NCBI GenBank assembly: GCA_964424545.1
Contig: CAYRJN010000006.1
Coordinates: 1 to 41,633, forward strand
DNA: 41,633 bases
Direction: 5' to 3'
Source: JAUVIB01 sp964424545
GTDB lineage: Bacteria; Calditrichota; Calditrichia; Calditrichales; Calditrichaceae
A program made the position numbers and the translations under genes. The stretch's first letter is position 1; every line of letters starts with the position of its first letter. The notes beneath the pieces are model-generated. The model saw nothing but the letters and a program-made list of their open reading frames with translations, was not told where the DNA came from and did no database searches. Positions 16,458 through 27,164 of this stretch are shown here, piece after piece.

Positions 16458-17732
16458 TTATATTTTATTAATTTGGATAGGAACTTGTTCTTTTAATTCG
16501 GCAATCCATTTGCGATACTCTTTTTCTATTTTATAATTTTTGGCATACATCTCAATTCGATCCCAGTCATGCTCCAAGTCCATCTTTCGTTTATCCTGAC
16601 GGTCGTCGAGTCGTACGATATGATAGCCGAATTCGGTTTTAAATGGTTCGCTTATCTCGCCAATTTTCAATGTATCGACAACCTGTTTGAATGCCGGAAT
16701 TACCAGTTTATCAATCTCGAAAACACCGAGATGACCGTGATCTTTGGTAACGTTTTCATCATCGGAATATTTTAATGCCAATTTATCCCAGTCGGCGCCG
16801 TTTATTAATTGTTGGCGAATTTCTTTCAATTCGTTTATAGTGCGGATTTCGTCTTCTTTGGTGGGAACAGTTTGGATAAGTATATGCTTAGTGTGTATTT
16901 TTTCTCCGCGACGTTCTACCATTTTAATAATATGATACCCGAAAGTAGATTGGACAATATCGGAGACCTCTCCGTCTTTCAAATTAAAAGCCGCCTGTTC
17001 ATATTCCGGGACAAAATCACCGCGGCCAACAAAGCCTAAATCGCCGCCGCGTTGAGCGGAACCGGGGTCTTCGGAGTATTTTTTAGCCAGCTCCTCAAAA
17101 CTCGCACCGGCGGTAAGCTGCTCTCTAATGTTTTCAATTTTTTTTAGGGCGGCTCGCTGGGCTTCTTCGGACGGAGCGACTATTTTTAAGATATGGCTTA
17201 TCTTTACGGTGCCTTGCAACGGCGGCAGACTATCATTATAGGTCTTATAAAATTCTTCCACTTCTCGGCGTGAAACAGTAACATCCAAAAACTGTTTTTG
17301 GCGCACTTTATTGACCAGCAATTGTTCTTTTACAATTTTGCGCGTATCTTTTCTTATCTGCTTCATAGGACTTCCGAACGCCTGCTCCAATTTTTCTTCT
17401 GAGCCGACCTGTTGGATTAAATATTGCAATCGCTCATTTGTTTTCTCGTCAAGAAGTTGATCGTCAATGGTTACGGTATCCAAAACCGCTTTTTCCAACA
17501 ATAATTTTTGTTCAATCAAACTCTCAAGCGTTTTATGCCGGATACTTTTAAGCAGCGCATCATTATTTCTAACATCAATCCGGTTTTGTACAATATAATT
17601 TTGAGTAAACTGATCCACTTCGGTTTTTAATATTATCTCATTGCCAACAACCGCTTCAATAGCTTCAACAAGCTGCTGTGCGGCAGCAGATATAACCAGC
17701 ATAAATAGAAATAAATAAATCTTTATTGTCAT
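16458..17732 (-). CDS. surA: SurA-like periplasmic peptidyl-prolyl isomerase and chaperone
   Basis: The 424-residue protein has a signal peptide (cleavage near AAAQQ), a SurA N-terminal domain starting VEAIEAVVGNEIILKTEVDQ, and two parvulin domains: residues 175-273, with ISHIL, KYSEDPGSAQRGGDLGF and FGYHIIK, and 279-377, with TKHILI, KYSDDENV and FGYHIVRL. It would escort unfolded outer-membrane proteins through the periplasm to the barrel assembly machinery. It is the third of three consecutive parvulin-type genes, all leftward. The start ATG is the first in-frame one. Paired intact parvulin domains and length match SurA of proteobacteria closely. Confidence 0.92.
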   Translation of the reverse strand: MTIKIYLFLFMLVISAAAQQLVEAIEAVVGNEIILKTEVDQFTQNYIVQNRIDVRNNDALLKSIRHKTLESLIEQKLLLEKAVLDTVTIDDQLLDEKTNERLQYLIQQVGSEEKLEQAFGSPMKQIRKDTRKIVKEQLLVNKVRQKQFLDVTVSRREVEEFYKTYNDSLPPLQGTVKISHILKIVAPSEEAQRAALKKIENIREQLTAGASFEELAKKYSEDPGSAQRGGDLGFVGRGDFVPEYEQAAFNLKDGEVSDIVQSTFGYHIIKMVERRGEKIHTKHILIQTVPTKEDEIRTINELKEIRQQLINGADWDKLALKYSDDENVTKDHGHLGVFEIDKLVIPAFKQVVDTLKIGEISEPFKTEFGYHIVRLDDRQDKRKMDLEHDWDRIEMYAKNYKIEKEYRKWIAELKEQVPIQINKI

Positions 17733-17823
17733 AAATACGATCCGTAAAAATATAAAATTTATCTTGTTGCGTTTTCCTCGACCATTTTAAGCCATCGAAG
17801 AATTAATACTTCAAATAGCTGGG

Positions 17824-18648
17824 TCACTGTATTTTACTTAAAAACGTTTGCACCTGGAACTTTTCTTTAAGCTCTCTTTTCAGACGAGTTAATTCTTCCG
17901 TTTGATGTTCTTTTCTCAATCTTAAAACGATATCGTTGCGCACAAGTTCCAAATCACGATATGTACCCGCGTTTTTACGATCAATTAATTGAATAAAATG
18001 GAATCCGTCGTCCATTTTTATCGGTCTCGATATAACGCCGGTTTTCATTTTTTTCAGAACATTCAAAAACTTTTTAGGCAAATCTTTTTCGGCCACATAA
18101 CCCAAATCGCCGTTGGGCATTTCAACTGTGGATTTTTGGTCAAAATAATATTTTTCTATCAAAGGCATTAAATTATCCGTTTTTCTGATTTCATCAAAAA
18201 TCGCTTTATCTTTTTGCTGCAAAAGCAGATGAATCAAATGTATCTCGTTTTCCGTGCGCACAAACTCATCTTTGTGCATTTTATAATAATTGTCAATTTC
18301 CCTTTCAGTTACGATAATATTGCGGTTAAGTTTCTGCTCAAGATATTTTTGTATCAATAATGATTTACGATATTCTTCGATCAGGTATTCCTCTTTATCA
18401 TCAAGCGTAAGACCTTCTTGTTCAGCCGATTTTAAAAATATCTCTTCTTCCACCCATTTATTTATCAAATTTTTCTTTAAATCCAATACAATATCATTGC
18501 TAAACCCGGACGGGATATTATAATTTAATTCTTTCTTAGTTAGATAGCTCTCATCTACTTGCGCTACAATATCGCTCGGGGGTATCTTTTCTTCCCGACA
18601 CCCCCACAGCGTTAAAACAGCAAGAACAATTACAATATATCTATACAT
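17824..18648 (-). CDS. Parvulin-type peptidyl-prolyl isomerase lipoprotein
   Basis: The 274-residue protein has a lipoprotein signal ending TLWGC (Cys17), a SurA-like N-terminal region (IVAQVDESYLTKKELNY) and one degenerate parvulin domain at about residues 130-230, with NEIHLIHLLLQ, NGDLGYVAEKDLPKKF and DDGFHFIQLIDR. It is therefore a periplasmic or inner-face foldase. Its ATG shares a base with the TAA of the upstream foldase gene (TAATG), a sign of translational coupling. It is shorter than SurA and may serve a distinct client set. Confidence 0.85.
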   Translation of the reverse strand: MYRYIVIVLAVLTLWGCREEKIPPSDIVAQVDESYLTKKELNYNIPSGFSNDIVLDLKKNLINKWVEEEIFLKSAEQEGLTLDDKEEYLIEEYRKSLLIQKYLEQKLNRNIIVTEREIDNYYKMHKDEFVRTENEIHLIHLLLQQKDKAIFDEIRKTDNLMPLIEKYYFDQKSTVEMPNGDLGYVAEKDLPKKFLNVLKKMKTGVISRPIKMDDGFHFIQLIDRKNAGTYRDLELVRNDIVLRLRKEHQTEELTRLKRELKEKFQVQTFLSKIQ

Positions 18649-20366
18649 TAAATCTTTCCTATTAACTTTTCATTTATTTCAACCGAATAGGAATCCCGCA
18701 ATTCTTTTTCCACTTCTTTTCTGCGCTTTTTCATCATTTCCGTTCTTAATTTTGAACGCACCAGAGCTTTGGCTTCATCAAAAGTTTTAAGACGTTCCGG
18801 TTTTTCTAGACCCGTCTTAACGACTACCCATCCTTTTCTGTATTTAAGGGGACCGATAATTGAATTTGAACCGGCTTCAAGCGCTTTTTTGGATACATCG
18901 CCTCTGGAATAACTTTTTACAAAACCCAAATATCCTTTTTTCTTTTTATAAAATTTATCTTCCGTATATTTTTCAACCAGTTTTTCAAAATTTTTACCGC
19001 TTTTGGCCAGCTTTAAAATTTTATCGGCTAATTTTTTATCGGTTACATATATTTCCCACATTTCGATTTCAGCTTGTTTCTTAAAGCTGTCTTTGTGTTC
19101 ATCGTAATACTTTTGTATATCTTCATCCGTTATCTTAATTTCGCTGTTAACCAATTGATTCTTAATTTTACCAATCATCTTCTGCTGTATAGTTTTTTCG
19201 ATTTTCGCCAAATCTTCCTTAACGCTGGGATCATTTTCATATCCCTCGTCTATTGCCTGTTTAACGATCATTTTATTGATGCTGAAATTAGCAACAGCAT
19301 CCTTCAGCTTATCAAATTGTGTTAAACTTTTTGCGTAAGCGGAAAAGCGCTGACCGTAATAACTGAGAAGATAGCCAAGATCGCAATTGTCATTATCCCA
19401 TTCGGCAAGAACGATTGACTTTTCGGAATCGTCAAAATCTTTAGAATTGATTTTTCCTTTTTTTAGTTTCTCCTCTAACAAAGAATTGATTTTTTTCACA
19501 TTCTCTTCGTTTATCTTAAAACCGTGTTCTTCTTTCAAAGTTTTTGTCAAAGAATCCCACACGGCTTTGGCCTGCTTTTGAACATTGCGATAAAGTTCAT
19601 GCTTCAGTCTGTTTTTTTCTTTATCAAAGTTACTTTCTTTAAAACGCGGATTTTCACGTTTATCCACGGTTTTAATGATATGATAGCCGAAAGAAGTTAA
19701 AACCGGTTCCGATATTTCACCCGGTTTCAGACTAAAAGCTTTTTCTTGAAAGGCGGGAGCCATTTGCCCCCAGGAAAAATATCCAAGATCGCCTTTATTT
19801 TTTTTCGCCGAAGGATCGTCGGAATATTTTTCAGCCAACAAGGCAAAAGGTTTGCCAGCTTTCGCTTTTTTATAAATTTGATCGGCGAGTTTTTTGGCAT
19901 CTTCTTTGGTTCGTTTACTATTACTCCTCATGGCGCCTTTATAAGCAATTAATATATGTGACGCGCGCACTTCATACTTTTTCTTATCGAACGCTTCTCG
20001 TAAATCCTTTTCCGATATTAATTTATCCACTACATTACGCTCGTAAAACTTGTTTCCGATAACGCTTTCTTTACGTTTTTCAAATTCTTCTTTTATTTGC
20101 GGGTCGTGATTCAGGCCTTCATCATAAGCCTTGTTTAAGAAAAGGTCATTTTGAATCATACGATCTAACACTTCCATCTTCATCGTACTATCAACATCCG
20201 CATACGATTCTTTTTTAGTAAACCTTTTGGCTAATTCCTCTTTGAAGTCATCAACCGATATATCAAATTTACCGACTTTAGCAACCGTATTGTCCGATAA
20301 TTTTTGACAAGCGCCCAACATAACAATCATGGCGGCTATCGACAATTTAATTATTACGCTTTTCAT
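18648..20366 (-). CDS. Two-domain parvulin-type foldase lipoprotein (PrsA/PpiC-like)
   Basis: The 572-residue protein has a lipoprotein signal ending MLGAC (Cys20) and the start VAKVGKFDISVDDFKEELA. Its first parvulin domain, about residues 130-235, is well conserved (ASHILIAYKG, KYSDDPSAKKNKGDLGYF, SFGYHIIKTVD). A second, degenerate one is at about 435-535 (KYTEDKFYKKKKGYLGF, YRKGWVVVKT). Long helical segments join them. A GGAGG ribosome site precedes the ATG. The stop overlaps the start of the next foldase gene by one base. It may act in extracytoplasmic protein folding alongside SurA. Only the first parvulin domain is likely to be catalytic. Confidence 0.86.
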   Translation of the reverse strand: MKSVIIKLSIAAMIVMLGACQKLSDNTVAKVGKFDISVDDFKEELAKRFTKKESYADVDSTMKMEVLDRMIQNDLFLNKAYDEGLNHDPQIKEEFEKRKESVIGNKFYERNVVDKLISEKDLREAFDKKKYEVRASHILIAYKGAMRSNSKRTKEDAKKLADQIYKKAKAGKPFALLAEKYSDDPSAKKNKGDLGYFSWGQMAPAFQEKAFSLKPGEISEPVLTSFGYHIIKTVDKRENPRFKESNFDKEKNRLKHELYRNVQKQAKAVWDSLTKTLKEEHGFKINEENVKKINSLLEEKLKKGKINSKDFDDSEKSIVLAEWDNDNCDLGYLLSYYGQRFSAYAKSLTQFDKLKDAVANFSINKMIVKQAIDEGYENDPSVKEDLAKIEKTIQQKMIGKIKNQLVNSEIKITDEDIQKYYDEHKDSFKKQAEIEMWEIYVTDKKLADKILKLAKSGKNFEKLVEKYTEDKFYKKKKGYLGFVKSYSRGDVSKKALEAGSNSIIGPLKYRKGWVVVKTGLEKPERLKTFDEAKALVRSKLRTEMMKKRRKEVEKELRDSYSVEINEKLIGKI

Positions 20367-20429
20367 ACAACCTCCGTTTTTTTAAAATATTTATAATCAT
20401 TCTATGTTTTACTCATTTAAGCAGGTAAT

Positions 20430-23400
20430 TTAGCCATTATTCATAACGTAGTGCAATATTTTTTTTGCAAAAGCCAATTTAGATAAATAATCTCCGCCTT
20501 TTAGGGTTATTTCCACACCTAATTCTTTTTGATTCAGAAAATGAACCGATGTTAATTTTTGTTCCATCAACCTTGGTATTATATTTTGAAAAAAGTCGTC
20601 ATCATTTTGAGCCTCTTCCGAAAATATCATTTTTAGAATCCGCTCATTAATAATTACGCGTTTAGCGTACAAATGACCCGATAAAATTTTTACGGTCATC
20701 GCTGCAAGAAAAAGTTGCGCATTTTGCGGTAAAGCGCCAAAACGATCTTCCAACTCTGCGGTCAGATCGTCAATCTGTGGCGTATCTCTTAAATTCACAG
20801 CCCGATGATAGACAGCAATACGCTCCGCATTGCTGGCGATATATTTTTTGGGTATCAACAGATCAAAATTGACATCAAGTTTTGGTTCAATGTATTTTTT
20901 CTTTTTTTCCATCAAGCCTTCGGCGATTTCAACATGTTCCCCACTGCCAATTTCGGCAACGGCCTCATCCAGTATTTTACAATACATATCAAATCCGACG
21001 GTTTGCACAAAGCCGCTTTGCTCTTTGCCTAAAAGATTTCCGGCGCCGCGGATTTCGAGATCGCGTAAAGCCACTTTAAATCCGGAACCGAGATCGGTAA
21101 AATCCTGTATCGTACGCAACCGTTTTCTTGCCGTTTCGCTTAAACGATTCATCGTGGGCACCAACAGATACGCATAAGCCTGCTCGGTCGATCTTCCCAC
21201 TCTACCGCGCAACTGATACAATTGAGACAATCCGAAACGCTCGGCATGATTGATAATAATTGTATTAACATTAGGAATATCAAGGCCGTTTTCGATTATC
21301 ATGCTGGAAAGCAACACATCATACTTACAATGCATGAAATCGAGCATCACTTTTTCCAGTTTTTTTTCATTCATTTGCCCATGTCCGATGGCAATACGCG
21401 CATGAGGAATCAGCTTTTCGAGCCGCGCTTTCATACTTTCGATTGTTTCTACACGATTATGCACAAAATATATCTGCCCTTTGCGCTCCAATTCCCGATT
21501 CACAATGCGATAAATAACATCGTCATTCCAATGTATTATTTCCGTATGCACCGGCAGTCTGTTGCGCGGCGGCGTTTCGATATTGGATAGATCGCGCGCG
21601 CCCATCAAAGCCATGTGTAAAGTGCGCGGAATAGGCGTTGCGGTCATGGATAAAATATCGACGGTTGCTCTGTATTTCTTTAATTTTTCTTTATGTTTAA
21701 CGCCAAAACGCTGCTCTTCGTCAATAATCAAAAGACCTAAATCTTTAAATATGACGTCATCGGAGAGCAAACGATGCGTTCCGATTACCAAATCGATTTC
21801 TCCTTTGGCCAAACCCTCTAAAATCTCTCGCTGTTGCTTGGTCGTGCGAAATCGATTAAGCATCTCGATATTAACGGGAAACTCTTTTAAGCGCATTTTA
21901 AAATTTTCAAAATGCTGAAAAGCAAGAATCGTGGTAGGCGTTAAAATCGCCACTTGCTTGCCATCCATTATCGCCTTAAAAGCGGCGCGCAGCGCAACTT
22001 CCGTTTTACCGAAGCCGACATCGCCGCATAAAAGACGATCCATTGGTTGGGTATCTTCCATACTCATTTTTACTTCTTCTATGGCGCGCAACTGGTCCGG
22101 CGTCTCTTCGTAAGGAAAAAGCGCTTCCACTTCTTTTTGCCAATGACTGTCTTTTGAAAATTTAAATCCCGGTTTGGCTTTGCGTTTGGCATAAATTTCA
22201 ATTAATTCTCTGGCGACTTTTTTAATGGATTCTTTGGTTTTCTTTTTGGTACGTTCCCACTCGCTGGAACCCAATTTGGTTAATTTTGGCGTTAAACCCT
22301 CTTCCGAGCTGTATTTTTGTATCAGATTCAAACGATCGACAGCTACGAACAGATAATCGCCGTCTCGATAACCGATTTTGATGCACTCTTTCTCCGTTTC
22401 GCCAAAGCGTATGATATCCAGTCCGAGATACCGCCCGATTCCGTAATCCTCATGAACCACATAATCATTAAAGCTAAGCGTGCTCAAACGGCGCATATAA
22501 TCGCCGCTTTTAAAATGACGATACGTTTTATGTCTTTTTAATTTATTGAAGATTTCATGATCGGTGAGAATTTGCAACTGCTGTTCAGGCAAAATAAATC
22601 CATTATGCAGCGATTTATCAATATATTCAGCCCGGATAAGGATATCTTCTTCATCGATGATATCTTTAATACGTTCAGCCTGCGTCTGATTTACGGCCTG
22701 TATAAAAAATTTTATCTTGGGGTTTTGTGCGACGGTATTAGTCAAATATTTCAAAAAAAGTTTTATGCTACCGTTAAAATTGGGATGCGGCTGACTGTTA
22801 AAATTTATATCGGCTATATTTTTAGGAGCAATAAGATTAGTTTCTATCAAACAATGTTCGGCCAACAATTTCTCGGCCGTTTTTTGAGATAAAGCGTTTT
22901 CCGACTTGATATCTTCTTCATTGTCGTTATCAGACGCTTGTTGGTTCTGTTCAATGTTATTTAAAAACACGTCCGTATCGTCGCAAAAAATTACCGCTGA
23001 TTCTGGAATAAGATCGTTTATTAAAGCCTTGCTATGTGCTGCTCCGAGTTTAGGAAGAATCGTAATTTCATCCAACATTTCCATTGAGCGCTGCGTAATC
23101 ACATCAAAGCGGCGGATGGATTCGATTTCATTGCCGAACAATTCAATACGAATGGGATCATCGTAACTCCATGAATACAGATCAATAATCCCGCCGCGTA
23201 CGCTAAAATCGCCAACGTTTTCCACTAAACCTTCCCTGCTTAACCCCACATTTTGTATCTGCTGCAGTAATATTTCATAATTAACGCGCATACCTTTTTT
23301 TAAATATAATTGCCTATCTACAAAATCTTCCGGTATGGGGAAGGATTCGATTAAACCTTTACTCGTTGCTACAATAATCCAGCAATCATCGGCTAAAAGG

Positions 23401-23726
23401 GTTTGAACGGCTTCCATGCGCAGACTCATTAATACGGGATCGGAAACACGGCGGGCTATATTGTCGCTATCCAAAGCGGGTAAAAAACCGATTTTATGCG
23501 ACTGTAAAATAATTTCCAGATCGTCTTTGATTACCTGTGCGGCATCCAAGTCTGAAGCAATTATTAAAAGGGGCGTTTTTAATTCTTCATATAAAAAGGC
23601 GGCAATAAAAGAACGCAGCGAGCCGCTTACCGCCGAAAGGTGAATATGCTTTCGCTTATTAATTTCTGCTTTTAATTTATTAAATATATTTAACGAATAT
23701 ATCGTTTGCTTTAAAGAGTTATCCAT
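20430..23726 (-). CDS. mfd: Transcription-repair coupling factor
   Basis: Mfd removes RNA polymerase stalled at DNA lesions and recruits UvrA. The 1098-residue protein has the usual order: UvrB-like N-terminal module with DFSVRGGIIDLYSW, the CarD-like RNA-polymerase-interacting domain with DYVVHEDYGIGRYLGLD near residue 420, and superfamily-2 translocase motifs, with GDVGFGKTEVALRAAF (Walker A) near 567, DEEQRFG near 670, SMTATPIPRTLHM and QLRGRVGRS. The C-terminal UvrA-masking D7 domain follows. All motifs are intact. The foldase gene begins 63 bases after its stop and the TPR gene ends 161 bases before its start. Association of mfd with foldase genes is seen here and in other FCB genomes, from general knowledge, but I cannot confirm the frequency. 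Confidence 0.97.
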   Translation of the reverse strand: MDNSLKQTIYSLNIFNKLKAEINKRKHIHLSAVSGSLRSFIAAFLYEELKTPLLIIASDLDAAQVIKDDLEIILQSHKIGFLPALDSDNIARRVSDPVLMSLRMEAVQTLLADDCWIIVATSKGLIESFPIPEDFVDRQLYLKKGMRVNYEILLQQIQNVGLSREGLVENVGDFSVRGGIIDLYSWSYDDPIRIELFGNEIESIRRFDVITQRSMEMLDEITILPKLGAAHSKALINDLIPESAVIFCDDTDVFLNNIEQNQQASDNDNEEDIKSENALSQKTAEKLLAEHCLIETNLIAPKNIADINFNSQPHPNFNGSIKLFLKYLTNTVAQNPKIKFFIQAVNQTQAERIKDIIDEEDILIRAEYIDKSLHNGFILPEQQLQILTDHEIFNKLKRHKTYRHFKSGDYMRRLSTLSFNDYVVHEDYGIGRYLGLDIIRFGETEKECIKIGYRDGDYLFVAVDRLNLIQKYSSEEGLTPKLTKLGSSEWERTKKKTKESIKKVARELIEIYAKRKAKPGFKFSKDSHWQKEVEALFPYEETPDQLRAIEEVKMSMEDTQPMDRLLCGDVGFGKTEVALRAAFKAIMDGKQVAILTPTTILAFQHFENFKMRLKEFPVNIEMLNRFRTTKQQREILEGLAKGEIDLVIGTHRLLSDDVIFKDLGLLIIDEEQRFGVKHKEKLKKYRATVDILSMTATPIPRTLHMALMGARDLSNIETPPRNRLPVHTEIIHWNDDVIYRIVNRELERKGQIYFVHNRVETIESMKARLEKLIPHARIAIGHGQMNEKKLEKVMLDFMHCKYDVLLSSMIIENGLDIPNVNTIIINHAERFGLSQLYQLRGRVGRSTEQAYAYLLVPTMNRLSETARKRLRTIQDFTDLGSGFKVALRDLEIRGAGNLLGKEQSGFVQTVGFDMYCKILDEAVAEIGSGEHVEIAEGLMEKKKKYIEPKLDVNFDLLIPKKYIASNAERIAVYHRAVNLRDTPQIDDLTAELEDRFGALPQNAQLFLAAMTVKILSGHLYAKRVIINERILKMIFSEEAQNDDDFFQNIIPRLMEQKLTSVHFLNQKELGVEITLKGGDYLSKLAFAKKILHYVMNNG

Positions 23727-23887
23727 CTGTTTCCGCTTCTAACGCCACTATCGATTTACTACAGAATTTTTGTCCGTGGGAATTATACAAAGTTTAGACA
23801 AATATTCATAATTAAAATATCGACCGGGACTATTTGCGTATAATCGAATTAGTTTATGATATGAAAATGAATTCATTCTGAAAGGAA

Positions 23888-24745
23888 TTATTCGGCGTTT
23901 TCTTTATTTAATCCCACACCGCCTATGCTTTCTCTATTCTCTTTCAATTTTTTAAGTTCCCGTGCGTAGCGCCCTTGCGGATATTTTTTAATCAACTGAT
24001 GATAATATTGATCAAAAATATCATATCGGCCAAGATGATAAAAAGATGAGGCGGTTAAGAAACCTACTGTTTCCATATCAAAAAAATTTTTATCCAACGA
24101 TAGTATTGATTCACATAAATTTATGGTTTTCAAATAATCCTTTTCATCAAAAGAGATAAAGGCATAACCGAAAAGAGCCGACGCTTTGCGTACGTCGTCT
24201 TCAGCGTTTTGATGCAACTTTTCAAAAAGGGATTTGCTCAAGCCGAGATTTCTTTTGTAATACTGTATAAATGCCCTATAAAACAGTATGGACTGCCAAT
24301 AATCCTTATTGTTTTGCTCGTAAAAGTAATCGATTTCCGCAAACAACTTTTCCGCCATATCGTGTTTACCCTGTGCAAAATAAATCTTGCCCAACTCGTA
24401 TATAACCGTTTTCTGTTTATCCGAATGATTGTCAATCTCTATGGATTTGACCAAATTATCAATAGCCTCTTCCGTTTTACCCAAAGCAAGACAGGAGAAG
24501 CCGGCAATACGATATAAATCTTCGCGCGCCTGATATCCGGAATCCAATTCATAAACGTTTTCAATAGCCTGTAAGACACTGTCATATTTTTTCAAATAAT
24601 AAAAGTTCCAGCTCAGTTCGGCCCAAATGATCGCTTTCTCACGATTGTCCTTAGCTTCGTTCAGCGCCGTTTGATAAAATGATTGCGCTTGGCCGTACTC
24701 TTTTTTCTCTATTAAATTACGCGCTTTTTTTAGATTTATGTTCAT
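23888..24745 (-). CDS. Tetratricopeptide repeat protein
   Basis: The 285-residue protein is made of TPR-like helical pairs across residues 1-270, e.g. KKARNLIEKKEYGQAQSFYQ, GFSCLALGKTEEAIDNLVKS and GKIYFAQGKHDMAEKLF. There is no signal peptide, so it is probably cytoplasmic, acting as a protein-binding scaffold; the partner is unknown. I place the start at ATG 24745, which gives a 29-base overlap with the end of lon and a Lys-rich start; the upstream in-frame ATG at 24769 adds a lysine/arginine-only leader. The overlap suggests co-translation with lon. Confidence 0.8.
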   Translation of the reverse strand: MNINLKKARNLIEKKEYGQAQSFYQTALNEAKDNREKAIIWAELSWNFYYLKKYDSVLQAIENVYELDSGYQAREDLYRIAGFSCLALGKTEEAIDNLVKSIEIDNHSDKQKTVIYELGKIYFAQGKHDMAEKLFAEIDYFYEQNNKDYWQSILFYRAFIQYYKRNLGLSKSLFEKLHQNAEDDVRKASALFGYAFISFDEKDYLKTINLCESILSLDKNFFDMETVGFLTASSFYHLGRYDIFDQYYHQLIKKYPQGRYARELKKLKENRESIGGVGLNKENAE

Positions 24746-27144
24746 TTTTTTTCTTTTCCTTTTTCTCAAATGCCAAATCGAGTAATTCCGACACTTCGTT
24801 TACAAAATAAAATTTCATATTTTTGATATTACGCGTAGGAATCTCCTCTATATCTTTTTTATTTTTGGTCGGCAAAATCACTTCTTTAATCCCCGCTCGT
24901 TTTGCGGCCAGAACCTTTTCTTTTATACCGCCTACAGGCAATACCATTCCCCGCAGGGTTATCTCCCCCGTCATCGCTAAATTTCTTTTTAAGCGCCTTT
25001 CCGAATAGAGAGAATACAAAGCGGAGAAAATAGTGATGCCGGCGCTTGGTCCGTCTTTAGGAACAGCGCCGGCGGGAACATGGATATGCGTATCGTATTT
25101 TTCGTAAAACTTTTCGTCCACGCCGAATTTTTTAGCGTTGGAACGCAAATAACTTAAAGCGGCCGTGGCCGATTCTTTCATAACATCCCCGAGTTTTCCC
25201 GTTAAAGACAAGGCGCCTTTCCCAGGCATTTTTGTACTCTCGATAAAAAGAATATCGCCGCCTGCCGGCGTCCAGGCTAATCCCGTAGCAACGCCAGGAC
25301 GCGCTACACGCTCGGCGGCATCGGCATAAAAGCGCGCAATACCAAGGTATTTTTCAACGCTATTAGCGGTAATGTGTCGTTTCTTCGCTTTTTTCTCCAC
25401 AATTTCCCGTGCCACACCGCGTATCACCGAAGCGATTTCCCGTTCAAGATTACGCACGCCCGCTTCGCGCGTATACTTTTCTATAATCTGCCGCACGGCG
25501 CTGGGTGTAAATTTTATCATTTCACCGCTTAAACCATGATTGTTAATCTGTCTTGGAATAAGATATTTTTCGGCGATTCGTATTTTCTCTTCTTCAGTAT
25601 AACCGTTAATTTCTATAATTTCCATACGATCGAGCAGCGCAGGCGGAATAGTATCGATCATATTTGCCGTGGCAATGAACATTACCTTCGATAAATCAAA
25701 AGGAATTTCCAAATAATGGTCGGTAAACGTATGATTTTGCTCCGGATCGAGTACTTCTAACAACGCGGATGAAGGATCTCCCCGAAAATCGCTGCCAAGC
25801 TTATCCAATTCATCCAGCATAATAACCGGATTTTTAGAACTAAGTTTTTTAATTTCCTGAATAATACGTCCCGGTAAAGCGCCCACATAGGTACGCCGGT
25901 GCCCGCGAATCTCAGCTTCGTCGCGCACCCCGCCCAGCGACATACGCGCAAACTTACGGTTTAAAGCGCGGGCAATAGAACGGCCGAGGCTGGTTTTACC
26001 GACTCCCGGCGGACCGACAAAACAAAGAATCGGCCCTTTCATATCGGACTTTAACTGTCGAACGGCAAGATATTCCAATATTCTTTTTTTTACTTTTTGC
26101 AGTCCATAATGATCTTCGTCAAGTATTTGCGCCGCCACCTTTATATCAAGCCTGTCTTTTGTCTGCCGCTTCCACGGCAGCTCTATTAGCCAATCCACAT
26201 AAGTACGAGCGACGGTATATTCGGCAGCCATTGGCGACATGCGCGAAAGACGGTTCAATTCTTTATTAAGCGTCTCTTTCACCTCCACCGGGAGTTTTAT
26301 TTTTTTTACTTTCTCCTTCAGGTCATCTATTTCGCTGCTTTCGCCCTCATATTCTCCAAGTTCTTTTTTAATGGCTTTTAACTGCTCCCGTAAATAAAAT
26401 TGACGTTGGGTTTTATTCAATTCGCCTTGCACTTCGTTTTGAATTTTTGAACCGAGCTCTAATATTTGCAACTCTTTGTTTAACAAATAGTTAATCTTTT
26501 CAAGGCGTTTTTTCACGTCGGCCGTTTCTAATGTTTGCTGTTTCTCTTGCACATTAAAATTAACCTGTGAGGCAATCAAATCGGCTAACTTCGACGGATC
26601 CTCCGTATTTAGAATCATAACGCGATGTTCATTGCTTAAATAGGGCGTTAAATCCACAATTTTCTGAAATACGTTACGGATATTTATCTCCAAAGCATCA
26701 ACTTCCATCGACGGCTCGTAAATATCGTTTACAATTTCCGTTTCCGCCTCAAAATAGGGCTCGGTTTTTGTATATTTTACAACCTTAAAACGATACATCC
26801 CTTGTACGATTACCTGTTCGCTGCCATCCGGCATTTTAAAATTCTTTAAGATCATCGCCGCTGTTCCTACGGGATACAAATCTTCCATTTTCGGCTCCTC
26901 AATGCGACCGTCGCGTTGTGCGATTAATCCGATAATTTTGGCGCCTTCTTGCAAGCCGTGTAGCAATTTTAAGGATTTTTCTCTGCCCACAGACAACGGA
27001 ACANNNNNNNNNNTGCGGAAATACCACCGTATTTCTTAACGGCATAATCGGCAATATTTCATTGGGAATCTCTATTCTATCCGGTATTTCTATTTCATCC
27101 TGAAAATCTGTCACCTTTATATCTCCTAATTCATTTTCTGCCAT
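24717..27144 (-). CDS. lon: ATP-dependent protease La (Lon), interrupted by an assembly gap
   Basis: Lon degrades misfolded and regulatory proteins in the cytoplasm. The N-terminal LON domain begins MAENELGDIKV, has LPIMPLRNTVVFP before the gap and PLSVGREKSLKLLH after it. The AAA+ core has CFVGPPGVGKTSLGRS (Walker A) near residue 375 and VIMLDELDKLG (Walker B). The serine-lysine protease domain has PKDGPSAGIT, with the catalytic Ser near residue 697, and VLPVGGIKEKVLAAKRAG with the catalytic Lys. Total length is about 808 residues. A run of ten N at 27004-27013 shifts the frame on paper only; from the surrounding residues about six bases are missing there. The ATG 27144 is chosen because relatives start near here; an upstream in-frame ATG at 27159 has no ribosome site. 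The TPR gene overlaps the 3' end. Confidence 0.95.
27004..27013. other. Ten-base N gap inside lon
   Basis: The placeholder replaces a few bases of the lon coding sequence. The codons before (VVFP then CA-) and after (VPLSVGREK) read correctly only if the true gap length is a multiple of three, most likely six. Confidence 0.95.
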
Positions 27145-27164
27145 TTTAACACAAATCAACCGTA

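Noticed and set aside
23866..23877. A 12-base palindrome (AATGAATTCATT) near the TPR gene end
   Set aside because: It is A+T-rich with no loop and no T-tract, so it could be a chance palindrome and not a terminator.
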